Source of the DNA: JAIESQ01 sp964495375
GTDB lineage: Bacteria; Planctomycetota; Planctomycetia; Pirellulales; JAEUIK01
NCBI GenBank assembly: GCA_964495375.1
Contig: CAZBWM010000024.1
Span: forward strand, 8,718-72,717
DNA: 64,000 nucleotides
Direction of reading: 5' to 3'
Below are positions 43,652 to 52,698 of this stretch, piece after piece. Position 1 is the stretch's first letter; the number at the start of each line of letters is the position of its first letter. Position numbers and translations under genes: made by a program. The notes under the pieces were generated by a model, which was not told the origin of the DNA, did no database searches, and was given only the letters and a program-made list of their open reading frames with translations.

Positions 43652-44421
43652 GCGATTTTGAAGACGCGCCGCGCATTGGCCGTCGTTTGCGCGGCCAACG
43701 CTTCGAAGGTGACGCCACGCGCGGTCGCCAGACGGCGCGCCGTGTGCTCGACGAGCGCCGGCTCGTTCCGTTTGCCCCGCAGGGGCTCGGGAGCCAGATA
43801 CGGAGAGTCGGTCTCAACCAACAGTCGATCGGCCGGAATCGTCGCCGCCACGGCGCGGAGTTCGTCCGACTTTTTGAACGTCAGCATGCCGGCGAAGCTG
43901 ATGTACATGCCCAGCGCCACGCACTCGGCGGCCACTTCGGCCGAGCCGGTGAACGAATGCATGACGCCCGTCAGTGGCCCGCGCGTGTGGGCTTCGCGCA
44001 GCATGGCCAGGATATCGTCGAGACTCTCGCGCGCGTGCACCAGGAACGGCAACCCGGTCTCTTGCGAGAGACGGATGTGGCGGTCGAAGTAGTCTCGCTG
44101 CAACTCGAGGGGAGCGTAATCGCGGTAACGATCGAGTCCAGTTTCGCCCAGCGCGACGACTTTCGGCCTGCGCGCCAGTGCGCAAATTCTATCCCAATCG
44201 CCGGGCTGCGCCTCGTGGCAGTAGTTGGGATGAATACCGACCGCCGCGTAAATAGGCCCGTGCGTGGCGGCCAGTTCCACCGTGGCTTCGCTGGAAACTG
44301 CCCCCACGCCGATCGAAACGATCTGCTCGACGCCGGCCTGGGCTGCCCGGTCGAGTACGGCGGCCAGGTCGGCCGCGAACTCTTCTTGATCAAGATGGGC
44401 GTGCGTGTCGAAGAGCGTCAC
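43648..44421 (-). CDS. TatD-family metal-dependent hydrolase/DNase
   Basis: This TIM-barrel hydrolase of 257 residues is a member of the TatD family, known for 3'-5' exonuclease activity. Metal ligands are visible: THAHLD at the N-terminus, GETGLDRY (Glu, near 93), LVHARES (His), MHSFTG (His) and ETDSPYLAPEP (Asp, near 205). The start is GTG 44421, which overlaps the upstream gene as GTGA. It overlaps the next gene as ATGA. The length is normal. Confidence 0.95.
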   Translation of the reverse strand: MTLFDTHAHLDQEEFAADLAAVLDRAAQAGVEQIVSIGVGAVSSEATVELAATHGPIYAAVGIHPNYCHEAQPGDWDRICALARRPKVVALGETGLDRYRDYAPLELQRDYFDRHIRLSQETGLPFLVHARESLDDILAMLREAHTRGPLTGVMHSFTGSAEVAAECVALGMYISFAGMLTFKKSDELRAVAATIPADRLLVETDSPYLAPEPLRGKRNEPALVEHTARRLATARGVTFEALAAQTTANARRVFKIA

Positions 44422-44891
44422 ACGGGGACCTTGACCACGCTTTCGAGGTTCTCGAGATGCCCGCGGGCGTTGCCGAGGACTTCTTCAGCGAGGTCGCGCG
44501 CTTGGCGATCGCCGCGCAGCTCGGCGGCGCAATCTGCGATGGTTTCGATATCCAGTCGCTGATGGCGAATCAACTCTTGCAGCAAGTAGTCGAGCGACAG
44601 CAGATTTAGATCGGTGAACTCCATGGGAAACGACGAGGGCGCGATCTGCCCATGTCGCTCGAGAATCAGCTCAGCCAGTCGGGCCGACAAAGCCCGCTGA
44701 TCTTCGACCAGGTGCCTTACGACAGCTTCGGCCCGCTCGTCACCACGGTTGGTACGGTAGTGTGAGCCTTGCAGGTACTCCGATAGCGAGCGGTGCAAGG
44801 TTGCCAGCAGACGATTGAGAACGTCGGTGTTCCGCGAACTGGCCATGTCGATCCATTCGGTTTGGTATCGGGGCAATGCGACAGCAGGCAT
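44418..44891 (-). CDS. Conserved helical protein of unknown function
   Basis: This protein of 157 residues is predicted to be all-helical: TDVLNRLLATLHRSLSEYLQ, VVRHLVEDQRALSARLAELI, LNLLSLDYLLQELIRHQRLD, ARDLAEEVLGNARGHLENL. The length and helix pattern resemble a four-helix ferritin-like bundle, but the metal-ligand set is not complete enough to claim it. ATG 44891 follows GGGAG. It overlaps tatD by four bases and follows nuoN, so it is at the end of the complex I transcript. From memory similar proteins occur in other planctomycetes. Confidence 0.75.
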   Translation of the reverse strand: MPAVALPRYQTEWIDMASSRNTDVLNRLLATLHRSLSEYLQGSHYRTNRGDERAEAVVRHLVEDQRALSARLAELILERHGQIAPSSFPMEFTDLNLLSLDYLLQELIRHQRLDIETIADCAAELRGDRQARDLAEEVLGNARGHLENLESVVKVPV

Positions 44892-44931
44892 GCTTTGCGC
44901 TCCCGCAGGTCCGCTGGTCGTGTGCATTCGC

Positions 44932-46719
44932 TTAGGAAAGCAGCCGAGCGGCAGCGGCCTTGGCCATCTCCAGTAGCCCACCGGCTGCCACGCCCAACAG
45001 CACGACCGGCACCGTGACCGCCACCAGGTAAACGCCGGGGAGCGACACCAGCGACAGGTGGGCCGGCAAGCGATCTTCGGGCTCGGGCTCGAGCGTCATG
45101 ACTTTGATGACTCTCAAGTAATAGAACAAGCTCAGCACGGTGTTCAAGCCGCCGATGACCAACAGGGTGTAATGTCCCCCTTCGACCAGCGGATAGAAGA
45201 TCAACACTTTGGCCAAAAAGCCGGCCATCGGCGGGATGCCGATCAAACTGAGCAGCACGATAATGAAGCAGACGGTTACGCCTGGGGAGGTGCGGACGAG
45301 CCCGCCGTAGGCGGCGATTTCTTCGCTGTGGAACGTGTTGCGGAGGAAGGCCACGATGGCGAACGCGGCCAGATTCATGAACAGGTAGGCGCCGATATAG
45401 AAGGCAATTCCCGCGACGGCCTGCCGCGAAGCGTCGGCCGTTTCGGGCGTGGCCTGCGCGATCGCCGGCACCACGGCCATCATCAGGTAGCCGGCGTGCG
45501 CGATCGTCGAGTAGGCCAACAGCCGCTTGATGTTCGTTTGACCGTAGGCTGCCAGATTGCCGAACGTGCAAGTGATGGCAGCGATGACCGCCACGAGCCA
45601 GGCGACGAACGTGCGCACGGGGGAGAGCGCCTGGTTAAGCGCTAGTCGCGTATCGACTGTGGTCTTCTCGTCCGCATTGACTAATGTGACCGGTTTGTGC
45701 GCGATTTGCAGAATGCTAGGACCACCCGCACCTGACAGTTCTGGCGAAGGCGCATGTTCGGACCGTGCCGCGGCGGCCGCTGCTGTGGAACTGACGGCAG
45801 GCGCCGTGGGTGGAATGAAGCCTACGCCCAGGCCGACACGCAGCAGCAGGGCGACGGCCGCCCCTTTCGAGGCGACCGAGAGAAACGCGTTCACCTCGGC
45901 GCTGGCCCCTTCGAACACGTCGGGGCACCAGAAATGAAACGGCACGGCCGAGAGCTTGAACGCCAGCCCGACCATTACCATTAACCCGCCGAGTACGAGC
46001 ACGGGATAGCGATCGGTGAACTCACCCGCTTGCAGCATTTCGCCCAGGCGCACGGCCAGCGTGGGCAGATGCGCAGTGCCCAACACGCCGCATAGCAGGC
46101 TGATACCGTAGAGCATGACGCCCGCGGCGCCCGCCCCGTAAACGGCATACTTCAGCGCGGCCTCGCTCGCTTTGCGGCGACCCTTGAGCATGCCAGCCAA
46201 GGCATACGATGGCACGCTCGCCATTTCCACGCCCAGGAACACGATCAGCAGGTGATTGGCCGACGCCATCAGGCACATGCCGATCGTCGAGCCGAGGATC
46301 AGCGTGTAAAAGTCGGCGGCGTCTTCGCGATCGGGAATACCTGAGAGCTGCGTGAAAATCACGAACAGCACGACGAACACCAACAGCAGCGAGCGGAAGT
46401 AAATCGTGAGCGGGTCGTAGATCAACATGCCGCCGAACAACTCTTGCCCCACGTTCGCCAGATTCGGGAGATCCGCGGGCGGATTCGCCGACAGATAGAA
46501 CCAAGGCGTCGTGGCAGCCAACGCCAGCACCGCACCGATGAGCGGTAGCCAGGCGGCCAGCGTCTGGGCCACGCGCTGGCTGGCATTGTTCCAACTCAGG
46601 ATGCGCACCAGCAGCATCGCCACGATCGTGCCTGTGAGAATCAACTCGGGCAGGAACGACGGCAGCGAAATTTCGCGCGTCTGGCGGACGAAGCTTTCGA
46701 CTAGTTCAACAAAATTCAC
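44932..46719 (-). CDS. nuoN: NADH-quinone oxidoreductase subunit N
   Basis: This antiporter-like membrane subunit of complex I has 595 residues and about 14 helices. It has the family segments MVMVGLAFKLSAVPFHFWCPDVFEGA and NIKRLLAYSTIAHAGYLMM. An Ala/Ser/Pro-rich insert of about 60 residues (TAPAVSSTAAAAAARSEHAPSP ... KTTVDTRL, about 300-365), not in the usual NuoN, lies between two helices in the middle. It is last of the nuo genes, 64 bases after nuoM. Confidence 0.96.
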   Translation of the reverse strand: MNFVELVESFVRQTREISLPSFLPELILTGTIVAMLLVRILSWNNASQRVAQTLAAWLPLIGAVLALAATTPWFYLSANPPADLPNLANVGQELFGGMLIYDPLTIYFRSLLLVFVVLFVIFTQLSGIPDREDAADFYTLILGSTIGMCLMASANHLLIVFLGVEMASVPSYALAGMLKGRRKASEAALKYAVYGAGAAGVMLYGISLLCGVLGTAHLPTLAVRLGEMLQAGEFTDRYPVLVLGGLMVMVGLAFKLSAVPFHFWCPDVFEGASAEVNAFLSVASKGAAVALLLRVGLGVGFIPPTAPAVSSTAAAAAARSEHAPSPELSGAGGPSILQIAHKPVTLVNADEKTTVDTRLALNQALSPVRTFVAWLVAVIAAITCTFGNLAAYGQTNIKRLLAYSTIAHAGYLMMAVVPAIAQATPETADASRQAVAGIAFYIGAYLFMNLAAFAIVAFLRNTFHSEEIAAYGGLVRTSPGVTVCFIIVLLSLIGIPPMAGFLAKVLIFYPLVEGGHYTLLVIGGLNTVLSLFYYLRVIKVMTLEPEPEDRLPAHLSLVSLPGVYLVAVTVPVVLLGVAAGGLLEMAKAAAARLLS

Positions 46720-46783
46720 GGCACGACTCGGGGAGTTGCAGTGCGTTTGGTGCTTGGTATCTGGGGCCGACGACTGGAAAAAC

Positions 46784-48655
46784 CTACGGCAGCAGCGCCG
46801 CGGTTTTGGCCTTCTCTTCTTCCTTGGTCTCTTCCTGCTGATCTTCGTCGAGGCCGATATACGGCTGCACGTCTTTGGTCCAGACGGCCAGTGACTCGAC
46901 CGACTTATTGACCGAGGGCGTCAGGTAATTCAGCACGGCCGAGGGGTAAACGCCCAGCGCGATCGACAACACGATCAGCGGGGCAACGATCGCCACTTCG
47001 CGCGGCGTGATCGGCGTGAGGTGGTCTCCATGTGGGCCCTTGTACTCAGGCCCCAGGTACACGCGCTGGATTGTCCACAGGATGTACGCGGCGGTCAGGA
47101 TCACCACGCCCGCGGAGATCACCGCCAGCACCTTGCTGAAGTTCCAGGCAGAGAGGGTCACTAGCACTTCGCCGATGAAACCGCACAAACCAGGTAGTCC
47201 CAAGCCGGCGAAGAAGATCACGATCGCCAGCCCGCTGTAGAGCGGCATCCGGGCGAACAAACCGCCGAACTCGTCGAGGTTGCGGTGATGCACGCGGTCG
47301 TAAATCACGCCGACCAAAAAGAACATGCCAGGCGAGCTGATGCCGTGCGCGATCATCTGGAACATCGCGCCGTTGACGCCTTGTTCCCAGTAGGTCGGGT
47401 TGAAGCCGTTGGCTTGCGTCGCGCTCCAGACGCCCAGCCCCAGCACGACATAACCCATGTGACTCACCGAGCTGTAGGCGACCAGCCGCTTGAAATCTTT
47501 CTGCGCCAACGCGGCGAACGCGCCATACACCATGCTGACGACGCCGATGCCGCAAACGACAAAGGCGAGGTCGTAACCGGCCGACGGGCAAATCGGATAA
47601 CAGATACGCAGGATGCCGTAGCCGCCCATCTTCAGCAGAACGCCGGCCAGGATCATCGAGATTGGCGTGGGGGCTTCGACGTGCGCGTCGGGCAACCAGG
47701 TGTGCAGCGGCACGCTTGGCACCTTGATCGCGAAGCCGATGAACAACAGCACGAAGGCCCACCACTGCACGCTCTTGCCCAGGAACACCGGCTCGTCGAA
47801 CGGATGCTTGTCACCTTCGTAGCCGGCATCGCGCAGCCGATTGATCCAATCGGCGTCGTTCGTGTGCTGGCCGATCTGTTGCAGCGCCAGGATGTTGAAC
47901 GTGTGCCAGGGGCGCGTGCTCTGCTGCACTTCCTTGAACTTCTGCGTGAGCGGGCTGTCGATCGGCTTCCCCTCGGCGTCTTTACCGGCTTCGTTCGACA
48001 GGTGCGGATGCGCGGCCTGGAATAGGGCGAGATTCTTGTCGGTCGCCAACTGCCGCAAGTCGCTCGAGAAGTAGAGCATCAGGATCGCGATCAACATGAA
48101 CACGCTGCCCAACAGCGTGTACAAGAAAAACTTGATCGCCGCGTACTCGCGCCGCGGGCCTCCCCACACGCCGATCAGGAAGTACATCGGCAGCAGCATC
48201 ACTTCCCAGAAGACGTAGAACAGGAAGAAGTCCAGCGCGATGAAGACCCCCAGCATGCCCGTTTCCAAGAGCAGAAACAGCACGCAGTAAGCCTTCACGT
48301 ACTTGGTGATGTTCCAGCTTGTCCACATCGACAGCAGCGTGACGAACGAGGTGAGCAGCACGAGCGGAAAACTGATGCCGTCGAGCCCCAGCAGGTACTC
48401 GATGCGGAAGGCTTCGATCCACGGGAGACCAACCGCGTGCTGCATGCCTGCCTCGCCGATGGCGAAATGGAGCGAATCGCTGCCGGGATCGCGCGGATAG
48501 GCCATCCAGAGCGTCGTGCCGAACACCACCAGCGTGATGAACAGCGTGAACAGCTTGGCCGCCTCGGGTTTGTCCTTCGGGAGGAAGGCCACCACGATCG
48601 CCGCCAAGGCGGGCAGAAAAATCACAAAGCTCAACAGGGCAACGGCCGTGTTCAT
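46784..48655 (-). CDS. nuoM: NADH-quinone oxidoreductase subunit M
   Basis: This antiporter-like membrane subunit has 623 residues, against about 510 in E. coli. Conserved segments include LGLDGISFPLVLLTSF, FWEVMLLPMYFLIGVWGG and KVPSVPLHTWLPDAHVEAPTPISMILAGVLLKMGGYG (the proton-channel Lys/Glu helices). Extra length comes from a soluble insert at about 195-310 (TDKNLALFQAAHPHLSNEAG ... DEPVFLGKSVQWW) and a charged C-terminal tail (EEETKEEEKAKTAALLP). It lies between nuoL and nuoN. Confidence 0.97.
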   Translation of the reverse strand: MNTAVALLSFVIFLPALAAIVVAFLPKDKPEAAKLFTLFITLVVFGTTLWMAYPRDPGSDSLHFAIGEAGMQHAVGLPWIEAFRIEYLLGLDGISFPLVLLTSFVTLLSMWTSWNITKYVKAYCVLFLLLETGMLGVFIALDFFLFYVFWEVMLLPMYFLIGVWGGPRREYAAIKFFLYTLLGSVFMLIAILMLYFSSDLRQLATDKNLALFQAAHPHLSNEAGKDAEGKPIDSPLTQKFKEVQQSTRPWHTFNILALQQIGQHTNDADWINRLRDAGYEGDKHPFDEPVFLGKSVQWWAFVLLFIGFAIKVPSVPLHTWLPDAHVEAPTPISMILAGVLLKMGGYGILRICYPICPSAGYDLAFVVCGIGVVSMVYGAFAALAQKDFKRLVAYSSVSHMGYVVLGLGVWSATQANGFNPTYWEQGVNGAMFQMIAHGISSPGMFFLVGVIYDRVHHRNLDEFGGLFARMPLYSGLAIVIFFAGLGLPGLCGFIGEVLVTLSAWNFSKVLAVISAGVVILTAAYILWTIQRVYLGPEYKGPHGDHLTPITPREVAIVAPLIVLSIALGVYPSAVLNYLTPSVNKSVESLAVWTKDVQPYIGLDEDQQEETKEEEKAKTAALLP

Positions 48656-48760
48656 GTTCTCGTCCGAGGATTGATTCGCTTAAGTCGTTGTCAGTTTTAT
48701 TTGTCTTGCAATCGTGCCGCGGGGCTTGGGTGTAGCCAGTCGCGCAATCAGGGTTTTTGG

Positions 48761-51340
48761 TCAGCGGGCCAGCACCATGCCCACGGCAAACGTGGCCAGC
48801 ACGAACAGCGTTACGGTCCCCACGGCGATCAGCATCACGTACTCGCGGAGGCGCCCCGTTTGCACGTTGCGCAGGGTGAGCCCGAACGAGTAGGTCCAAT
48901 CGGCCAGGCGATTGATCAGGCCGTCGACCAGGTAGCGATCGATGGCATCGTCAATCTGGGCAATGCCGCGCGTCCAGCGCGCCAGCGAGTCGATAAAGCC
49001 GTCGATCCAGCGTTTATCGAAGCGGGCCACGAGCCGCGACATCACCATCGTCGGCCGAATAAACACGTAGTCGTACAACTCGTCGAAGTACCATTTGTCG
49101 CGCAAGAACGCGTACGTGCGCGGGAATTGCTGCCGCACGTCGTCGGGGTTCAGAACACCCAGTCCGTACATCACCGTGGCCAGCGTGAAGCCGGCGATCG
49201 CCATGATCGTGGCGATCAGCGTGGCCTCGACGTGTACGGCCCCCAGGTGCGACAGGTGCTCGGCCGGCACCACGAGCTTCGTCCACCACTGGCCCGAGCC
49301 GTGCTCACCGGCCGGCCGCGCTTGTTCGAGCACGTTCGCCAGGCTCAGGCTGGTGCCCGGCAAGGTCCAGGCGGCCACGATGGCGAGCGTCGCCAAAATC
49401 ACCAAAGGCACGTACATCACCTTCGGCGATTCGTGCGCGTGATGATAACGCTGGTGATCGCGTGGTTGTCCGGCGAACGTCAGGTACCACAGGCGGAACA
49501 TATAGAACGCGGTGGTCGCGGCGCCCGCGGCTGCCACGTAGAACAGCACGCCGTGGAAACCACCGTTGTGGTTCCGGAACGAGATCAACTGCGCGATGAT
49601 CGCGTCTTTCGAATAGTAACCGCTGAGCCCGATGAGGAACGGAATGCCCGCCCCCGCGATCGCCAGGCAGCCGATCAGCATGGTGTACGCCGTGTACGGC
49701 ATCTTGTTGCGCAGCCCGCCCATCTGCCGCATGTCGTTCGTGTGTACGGCGTGGATTACCGAGCCGGAGCAGAGGAACAACAAGCTCTTGAAGAAGGCGT
49801 GCGTGAACAGGTGGAGCATGCCGGCCAGCCAGCCGCCGACCCCCAGGGCCAGCATCATGTAGCCGAGTTGGCTGACGGTGGAATAAGCCAAAACGCGCTT
49901 GATGTCGGTCGCGGTGATGGCGATCGTCGCGGCCATCAACAGCGTGATGCCGCCGGTGTACGCGATCACCAGCAGCACTTCAGGCGTAAAGACTGGATAG
50001 AACCGCCCCACCAGGTAGACGCCGGCCGCCACCATCGTGGCCGAGTGGACCAGAGCCGATACCGGGGTGGGGCCTTCCATCGCGTCGGGCAACCAAACGT
50101 GCAGCGGGAATTGCGCGCTTTTGCCGACGCAGCCGCAGAAGATCCCCAGGCCGGCGACCACCAGCAGCCCGTAGCCGAGCCCGTCGCGGCGCCAATCTTC
50201 GACGACCCCAACGTCGGCCGCGGCGGCGTTTTCGGTCACACCGGCCGAAGCCGCGGCCTGGCGGACCATGCCATCGGGCGTCGTCAGTGCATGATGATTG
50301 GCGGCGGGCCGCACCAGGCTGAACAAACCGGGCTGCACCGCGGCCACGGCGGTTCCGTGAGCTTCGTCGCCCGCTTTCGCGTCCCCCTTGGCCGGCAAAT
50401 CACCGAAGGCGAACGTCCCCAGGCTCCCCCACAACGCCATCAGGCCGATGATCATGCCGAAGTCGCCGACGCGATTGACGATGAACGCTTTGTTGGCAGC
50501 GTTCGAGGCGCTCTTGCGCTCGATGTAGAAGCCGATCAGAAAATACGAGCAGATACCGACCAGCTCCCAGAACATGAACACCATGAACACGTTGCCCGAG
50601 ATCACCAGTCCCAACATGCTGAAGCAGAACAGCGACAGGTATTGGAAGAAGCGATAGTAGCGCCCCGGGCGGTGCAGATGATGCCCGTTGGCCAGCCGCA
50701 CCTCGTGGTCGGTGATGTCGTGCAACTCGTCGTGCATGTAGCCCGTGGCGTAGAAATGAATGCACGAGGCAATCAGCGTGACCATCGTGAACATGGCGAT
50801 GGTCAGCGCATCGATGTAGTAGCCGACCGCCAACTCCATGCGACCGAAGCTGGCCATCGTGTACCAGTTGCCGGTGTAGGCGGGCTTATCGGCGTGTGCG
50901 GCGGCATCATGTCCCGCTGCGTTGTGCGCGGCAGCATCATAACCGGCGGCGTTGTGCGCGGCAGCATCATGACCGGCGGCATCATGGCCGGCTGCGGCGG
51001 CATGCTCGTCCGCGGCGAAAGCCACGGTCGTGAAAGTCACGGTTCGGAACGTGGACTTCGACGGCGCGCTCGTGGCGGCGTGATGGTCGTCGGTCGCGTG
51101 CTCGGTCGCTTCGTGGGTGTCGTGATGTGCACCGGCCGGCCAATGATGCCCCAACCAGAGCATCATCGCGGTTGCCGACAGCACGAACGATCCGACAATC
51201 GCGCCACTGGCGACATAGCCCGCCAGCACGCCCGCCTTACCGAGCCGGGGGCCCAGGAAGACGATGACGACGAACGACACCAGGGGCAACAGCCAGGCGG
51301 CCCCGAGCAGAATCGGCAGGATGTCGGCGAGCCCTTGCAT
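48761..51340 (-). CDS. nuoL: NADH-quinone oxidoreductase subunit L with His-rich insert
   Basis: This antiporter-like subunit with a long lateral helix has 859 residues, against about 610 in E. coli. Conserved are MFWELVGICSYFLIGFY, GKSAQFPLHVWLPDAMEGPTPVSALVHSATMVAAGVYL and DIKRVLAYSTVSQLGYM. An insert of about 100 residues between the first helices is His- and Ala-rich: HHWPAGAHHDTHEATEHATDDHH and then three 10-residue units (AAGHDAAAHN type), encoded by a 30-bp tandem repeat at 50891-50980. A second insert (KAGDEAHGTAVAAVQPGLF ... ADVGVVEDW) lies at about 315-390. The core motifs are intact. Confidence 0.96.
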   Translation of the reverse strand: MQGLADILPILLGAAWLLPLVSFVVIVFLGPRLGKAGVLAGYVASGAIVGSFVLSATAMMLWLGHHWPAGAHHDTHEATEHATDDHHAATSAPSKSTFRTVTFTTVAFAADEHAAAAGHDAAGHDAAAHNAAGYDAAAHNAAGHDAAAHADKPAYTGNWYTMASFGRMELAVGYYIDALTIAMFTMVTLIASCIHFYATGYMHDELHDITDHEVRLANGHHLHRPGRYYRFFQYLSLFCFSMLGLVISGNVFMVFMFWELVGICSYFLIGFYIERKSASNAANKAFIVNRVGDFGMIIGLMALWGSLGTFAFGDLPAKGDAKAGDEAHGTAVAAVQPGLFSLVRPAANHHALTTPDGMVRQAAASAGVTENAAAADVGVVEDWRRDGLGYGLLVVAGLGIFCGCVGKSAQFPLHVWLPDAMEGPTPVSALVHSATMVAAGVYLVGRFYPVFTPEVLLVIAYTGGITLLMAATIAITATDIKRVLAYSTVSQLGYMMLALGVGGWLAGMLHLFTHAFFKSLLFLCSGSVIHAVHTNDMRQMGGLRNKMPYTAYTMLIGCLAIAGAGIPFLIGLSGYYSKDAIIAQLISFRNHNGGFHGVLFYVAAAGAATTAFYMFRLWYLTFAGQPRDHQRYHHAHESPKVMYVPLVILATLAIVAAWTLPGTSLSLANVLEQARPAGEHGSGQWWTKLVVPAEHLSHLGAVHVEATLIATIMAIAGFTLATVMYGLGVLNPDDVRQQFPRTYAFLRDKWYFDELYDYVFIRPTMVMSRLVARFDKRWIDGFIDSLARWTRGIAQIDDAIDRYLVDGLINRLADWTYSFGLTLRNVQTGRLREYVMLIAVGTVTLFVLATFAVGMVLAR
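50891..50980. repeat. 30-bp tandem repeat in nuoL
   Basis: Three copies of a 30-base unit (50891-50920 diverged; 50921-50950 and 50951-50980 nearly identical) encode Ala/His-rich decapeptides in an insert of NuoL. The frame is kept, so repeat-number change would add or remove 10 residues. Confidence 0.9.
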
Positions 51341-51461
51341 GGTGCGGAGTTCTTCGCTTGGCAGTGAAAGGAATCGAGGCGGTTCGGTTGGCGTCGGTGT
51401 TTTGTCGTGCGCGGTCGTGTTGAGCGTCGTTATCGAGCGGCGTCTTCGATCGTGCTGTGCG

Positions 51462-51806
51462 TTAGCCGTGCAGTTCCTCGGCGCGATCGACGTCGACCGT
51501 CGAATGGTTGTTGTAAAAGTTCAGCGTGATGGCCAGGGCCACGGCGGCTTCGGCGGCAGCTAGCACGATCACGAACAAGGCGATCAGGTGGCCATCGAGC
51601 CCCAGGGTCCAGGGTCCGTCCGAACGCAAGTTGCCGTTAGCGAACGCGACGAAATTAACGTTGGCGCCGTTAAGCACCAGTTCGATCCCCATCAGCACGC
51701 CGAGTGCGTTTCGCTTGACCGCCATACAGACGATGCCACACACGAACAGCGCCGCTCCGACGAGCAGGTAGTGCGTTAATCCGACGGGCTCGGTCAGCAA
51801 GTTCAC
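51462..51806 (-). CDS. nuoK: NADH-quinone oxidoreductase subunit K
   Basis: This small membrane subunit of 114 residues has three helices and the conserved intramembrane Glu residues (NALGVLMGIELVLNGANVNF; AAEAAVALAI). The start at GTG 51806 follows GGGGGAAA. An upstream TTG would add seven residues. It lies between nuoJ and nuoL. Confidence 0.95.
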   Translation of the reverse strand: MNLLTEPVGLTHYLLVGAALFVCGIVCMAVKRNALGVLMGIELVLNGANVNFVAFANGNLRSDGPWTLGLDGHLIALFVIVLAAAEAAVALAITLNFYNNHSTVDVDRAEELHG

Positions 51807-51867
51807 GTTGCGTTTCCCCCAAATCAACTGCCCGCCAGCGGTCGCCGCCCGGCAGTGTGTGGCCGCG

Positions 51868-52695
51868 CTAGGCGTCGGCCTTCAATCGCTTCTTGGTACG
51901 GGCCAGGTAGGCGGCCCCGATCAACACGACCAACAAGTGAACCGACACAATTTCGAACGGCAGCAGGTAGCTCGACATCCCGGCACGCGGCGCGGCGCCT
52001 GGCTCGCCGAGCGAATCGACGCGCGGTCCGGAGAGCGCCATGCCGATCGACGTCGCAGTGCGAGTATCGCGCAAGTCGACATGCCGGCCGACGTGCCGCT
52101 TTGGTGTCGTGCCCTCTGCGGCCGCGTTGGCCCTGGCTTCTTCGGCGCGAGCCTCTTCAGCGCGAGTGCCATCGGGATCGAACGGCTCGTTCTCGACAGT
52201 ATCACCCGGTTTTACGGCGTCGGGCTTTGCGGCGTCCAGGTTTGCGGCATCCGATTTTGCAGCGTCGGCCTTGGCGGCACCTTCAGTCGCAGCTTCATCC
52301 GCCGTTGCGATCGTCAACGGCATTTCGGGCCCGCGCCAGTCGCCGATCGACACGGCTCGCTGCGCGAGCACCGCAAAGAGCGCCCCGCCCACGACGGCCG
52401 CCAAGATCCACTCGCCACCGCGCGTCTTGAGCGAGACGAACGGGCCTTGCGCCGTGAGCATCACGCCGAACACCAGCAGCACCAAAGTGCCGCCGACGTA
52501 GATCAGCAACTGCATCGAGCCGACGAAATCGGCCCCCGCCAGAAAGAACAGTCCGGCGGTCGCGCCGAGCGAGAGGATCAGGTAAAAGGCCATCCGCACG
52601 ATATTACTGCTGAGCACCACGGCCAACGCGAAGACGCAGGCCACCAGGCCAAACAGCAGAAAGAAAAACGACTGCCAGCTGATGGGGTCATTCAT
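51868..52695 (-). CDS. nuoJ: NADH-quinone oxidoreductase subunit J with Ala-rich insert
   Basis: This membrane subunit of 275 residues, against about 170-200 usually, has five helices (FLLFGLVACVFALAVVLSSN; FLAGADFVGSMQLLIYVGGTLVLLVFGVML). The conserved pi-bulge segment (QLLIYVGGT) is present. An insert at about 140-220, between helices, is built of Ala/Asp/Lys pentapeptides (AAKADAAKSDAANLDAAKPD) and Glu/Ala runs. It is encoded by a 15-bp tandem repeat at about 52206-52280. It lies three bases after nuoH. Confidence 0.94.
   Translation of the reverse strand: MNDPISWQSFFFLLFGLVACVFALAVVLSSNIVRMAFYLILSLGATAGLFFLAGADFVGSMQLLIYVGGTLVLLVFGVMLTAQGPFVSLKTRGGEWILAAVVGGALFAVLAQRAVSIGDWRGPEMPLTIATADEAATEGAAKADAAKSDAANLDAAKPDAVKPGDTVENEPFDPDGTRAEEARAEEARANAAAEGTTPKRHVGRHVDLRDTRTATSIGMALSGPRVDSLGEPGAAPRAGMSSYLLPFEIVSVHLLVVLIGAAYLARTKKRLKADA
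52206..52280. repeat. 15-bp tandem repeat in nuoJ
   Basis: Five degenerate 15-base units (for example 52221-52235 and 52236-52250) encode Ala-Ala-Lys/Asn-x-Asp pentapeptides in the NuoJ insert. Confidence 0.8.
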
Positions 52696-52698
52696 CGC

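Noticed and set aside
48437..51367. Plus-strand open frame of 976 codons
   Set aside because: It is antisense to nuoM and nuoL, with low-complexity His/Gln/Arg composition and no recognisable fold.
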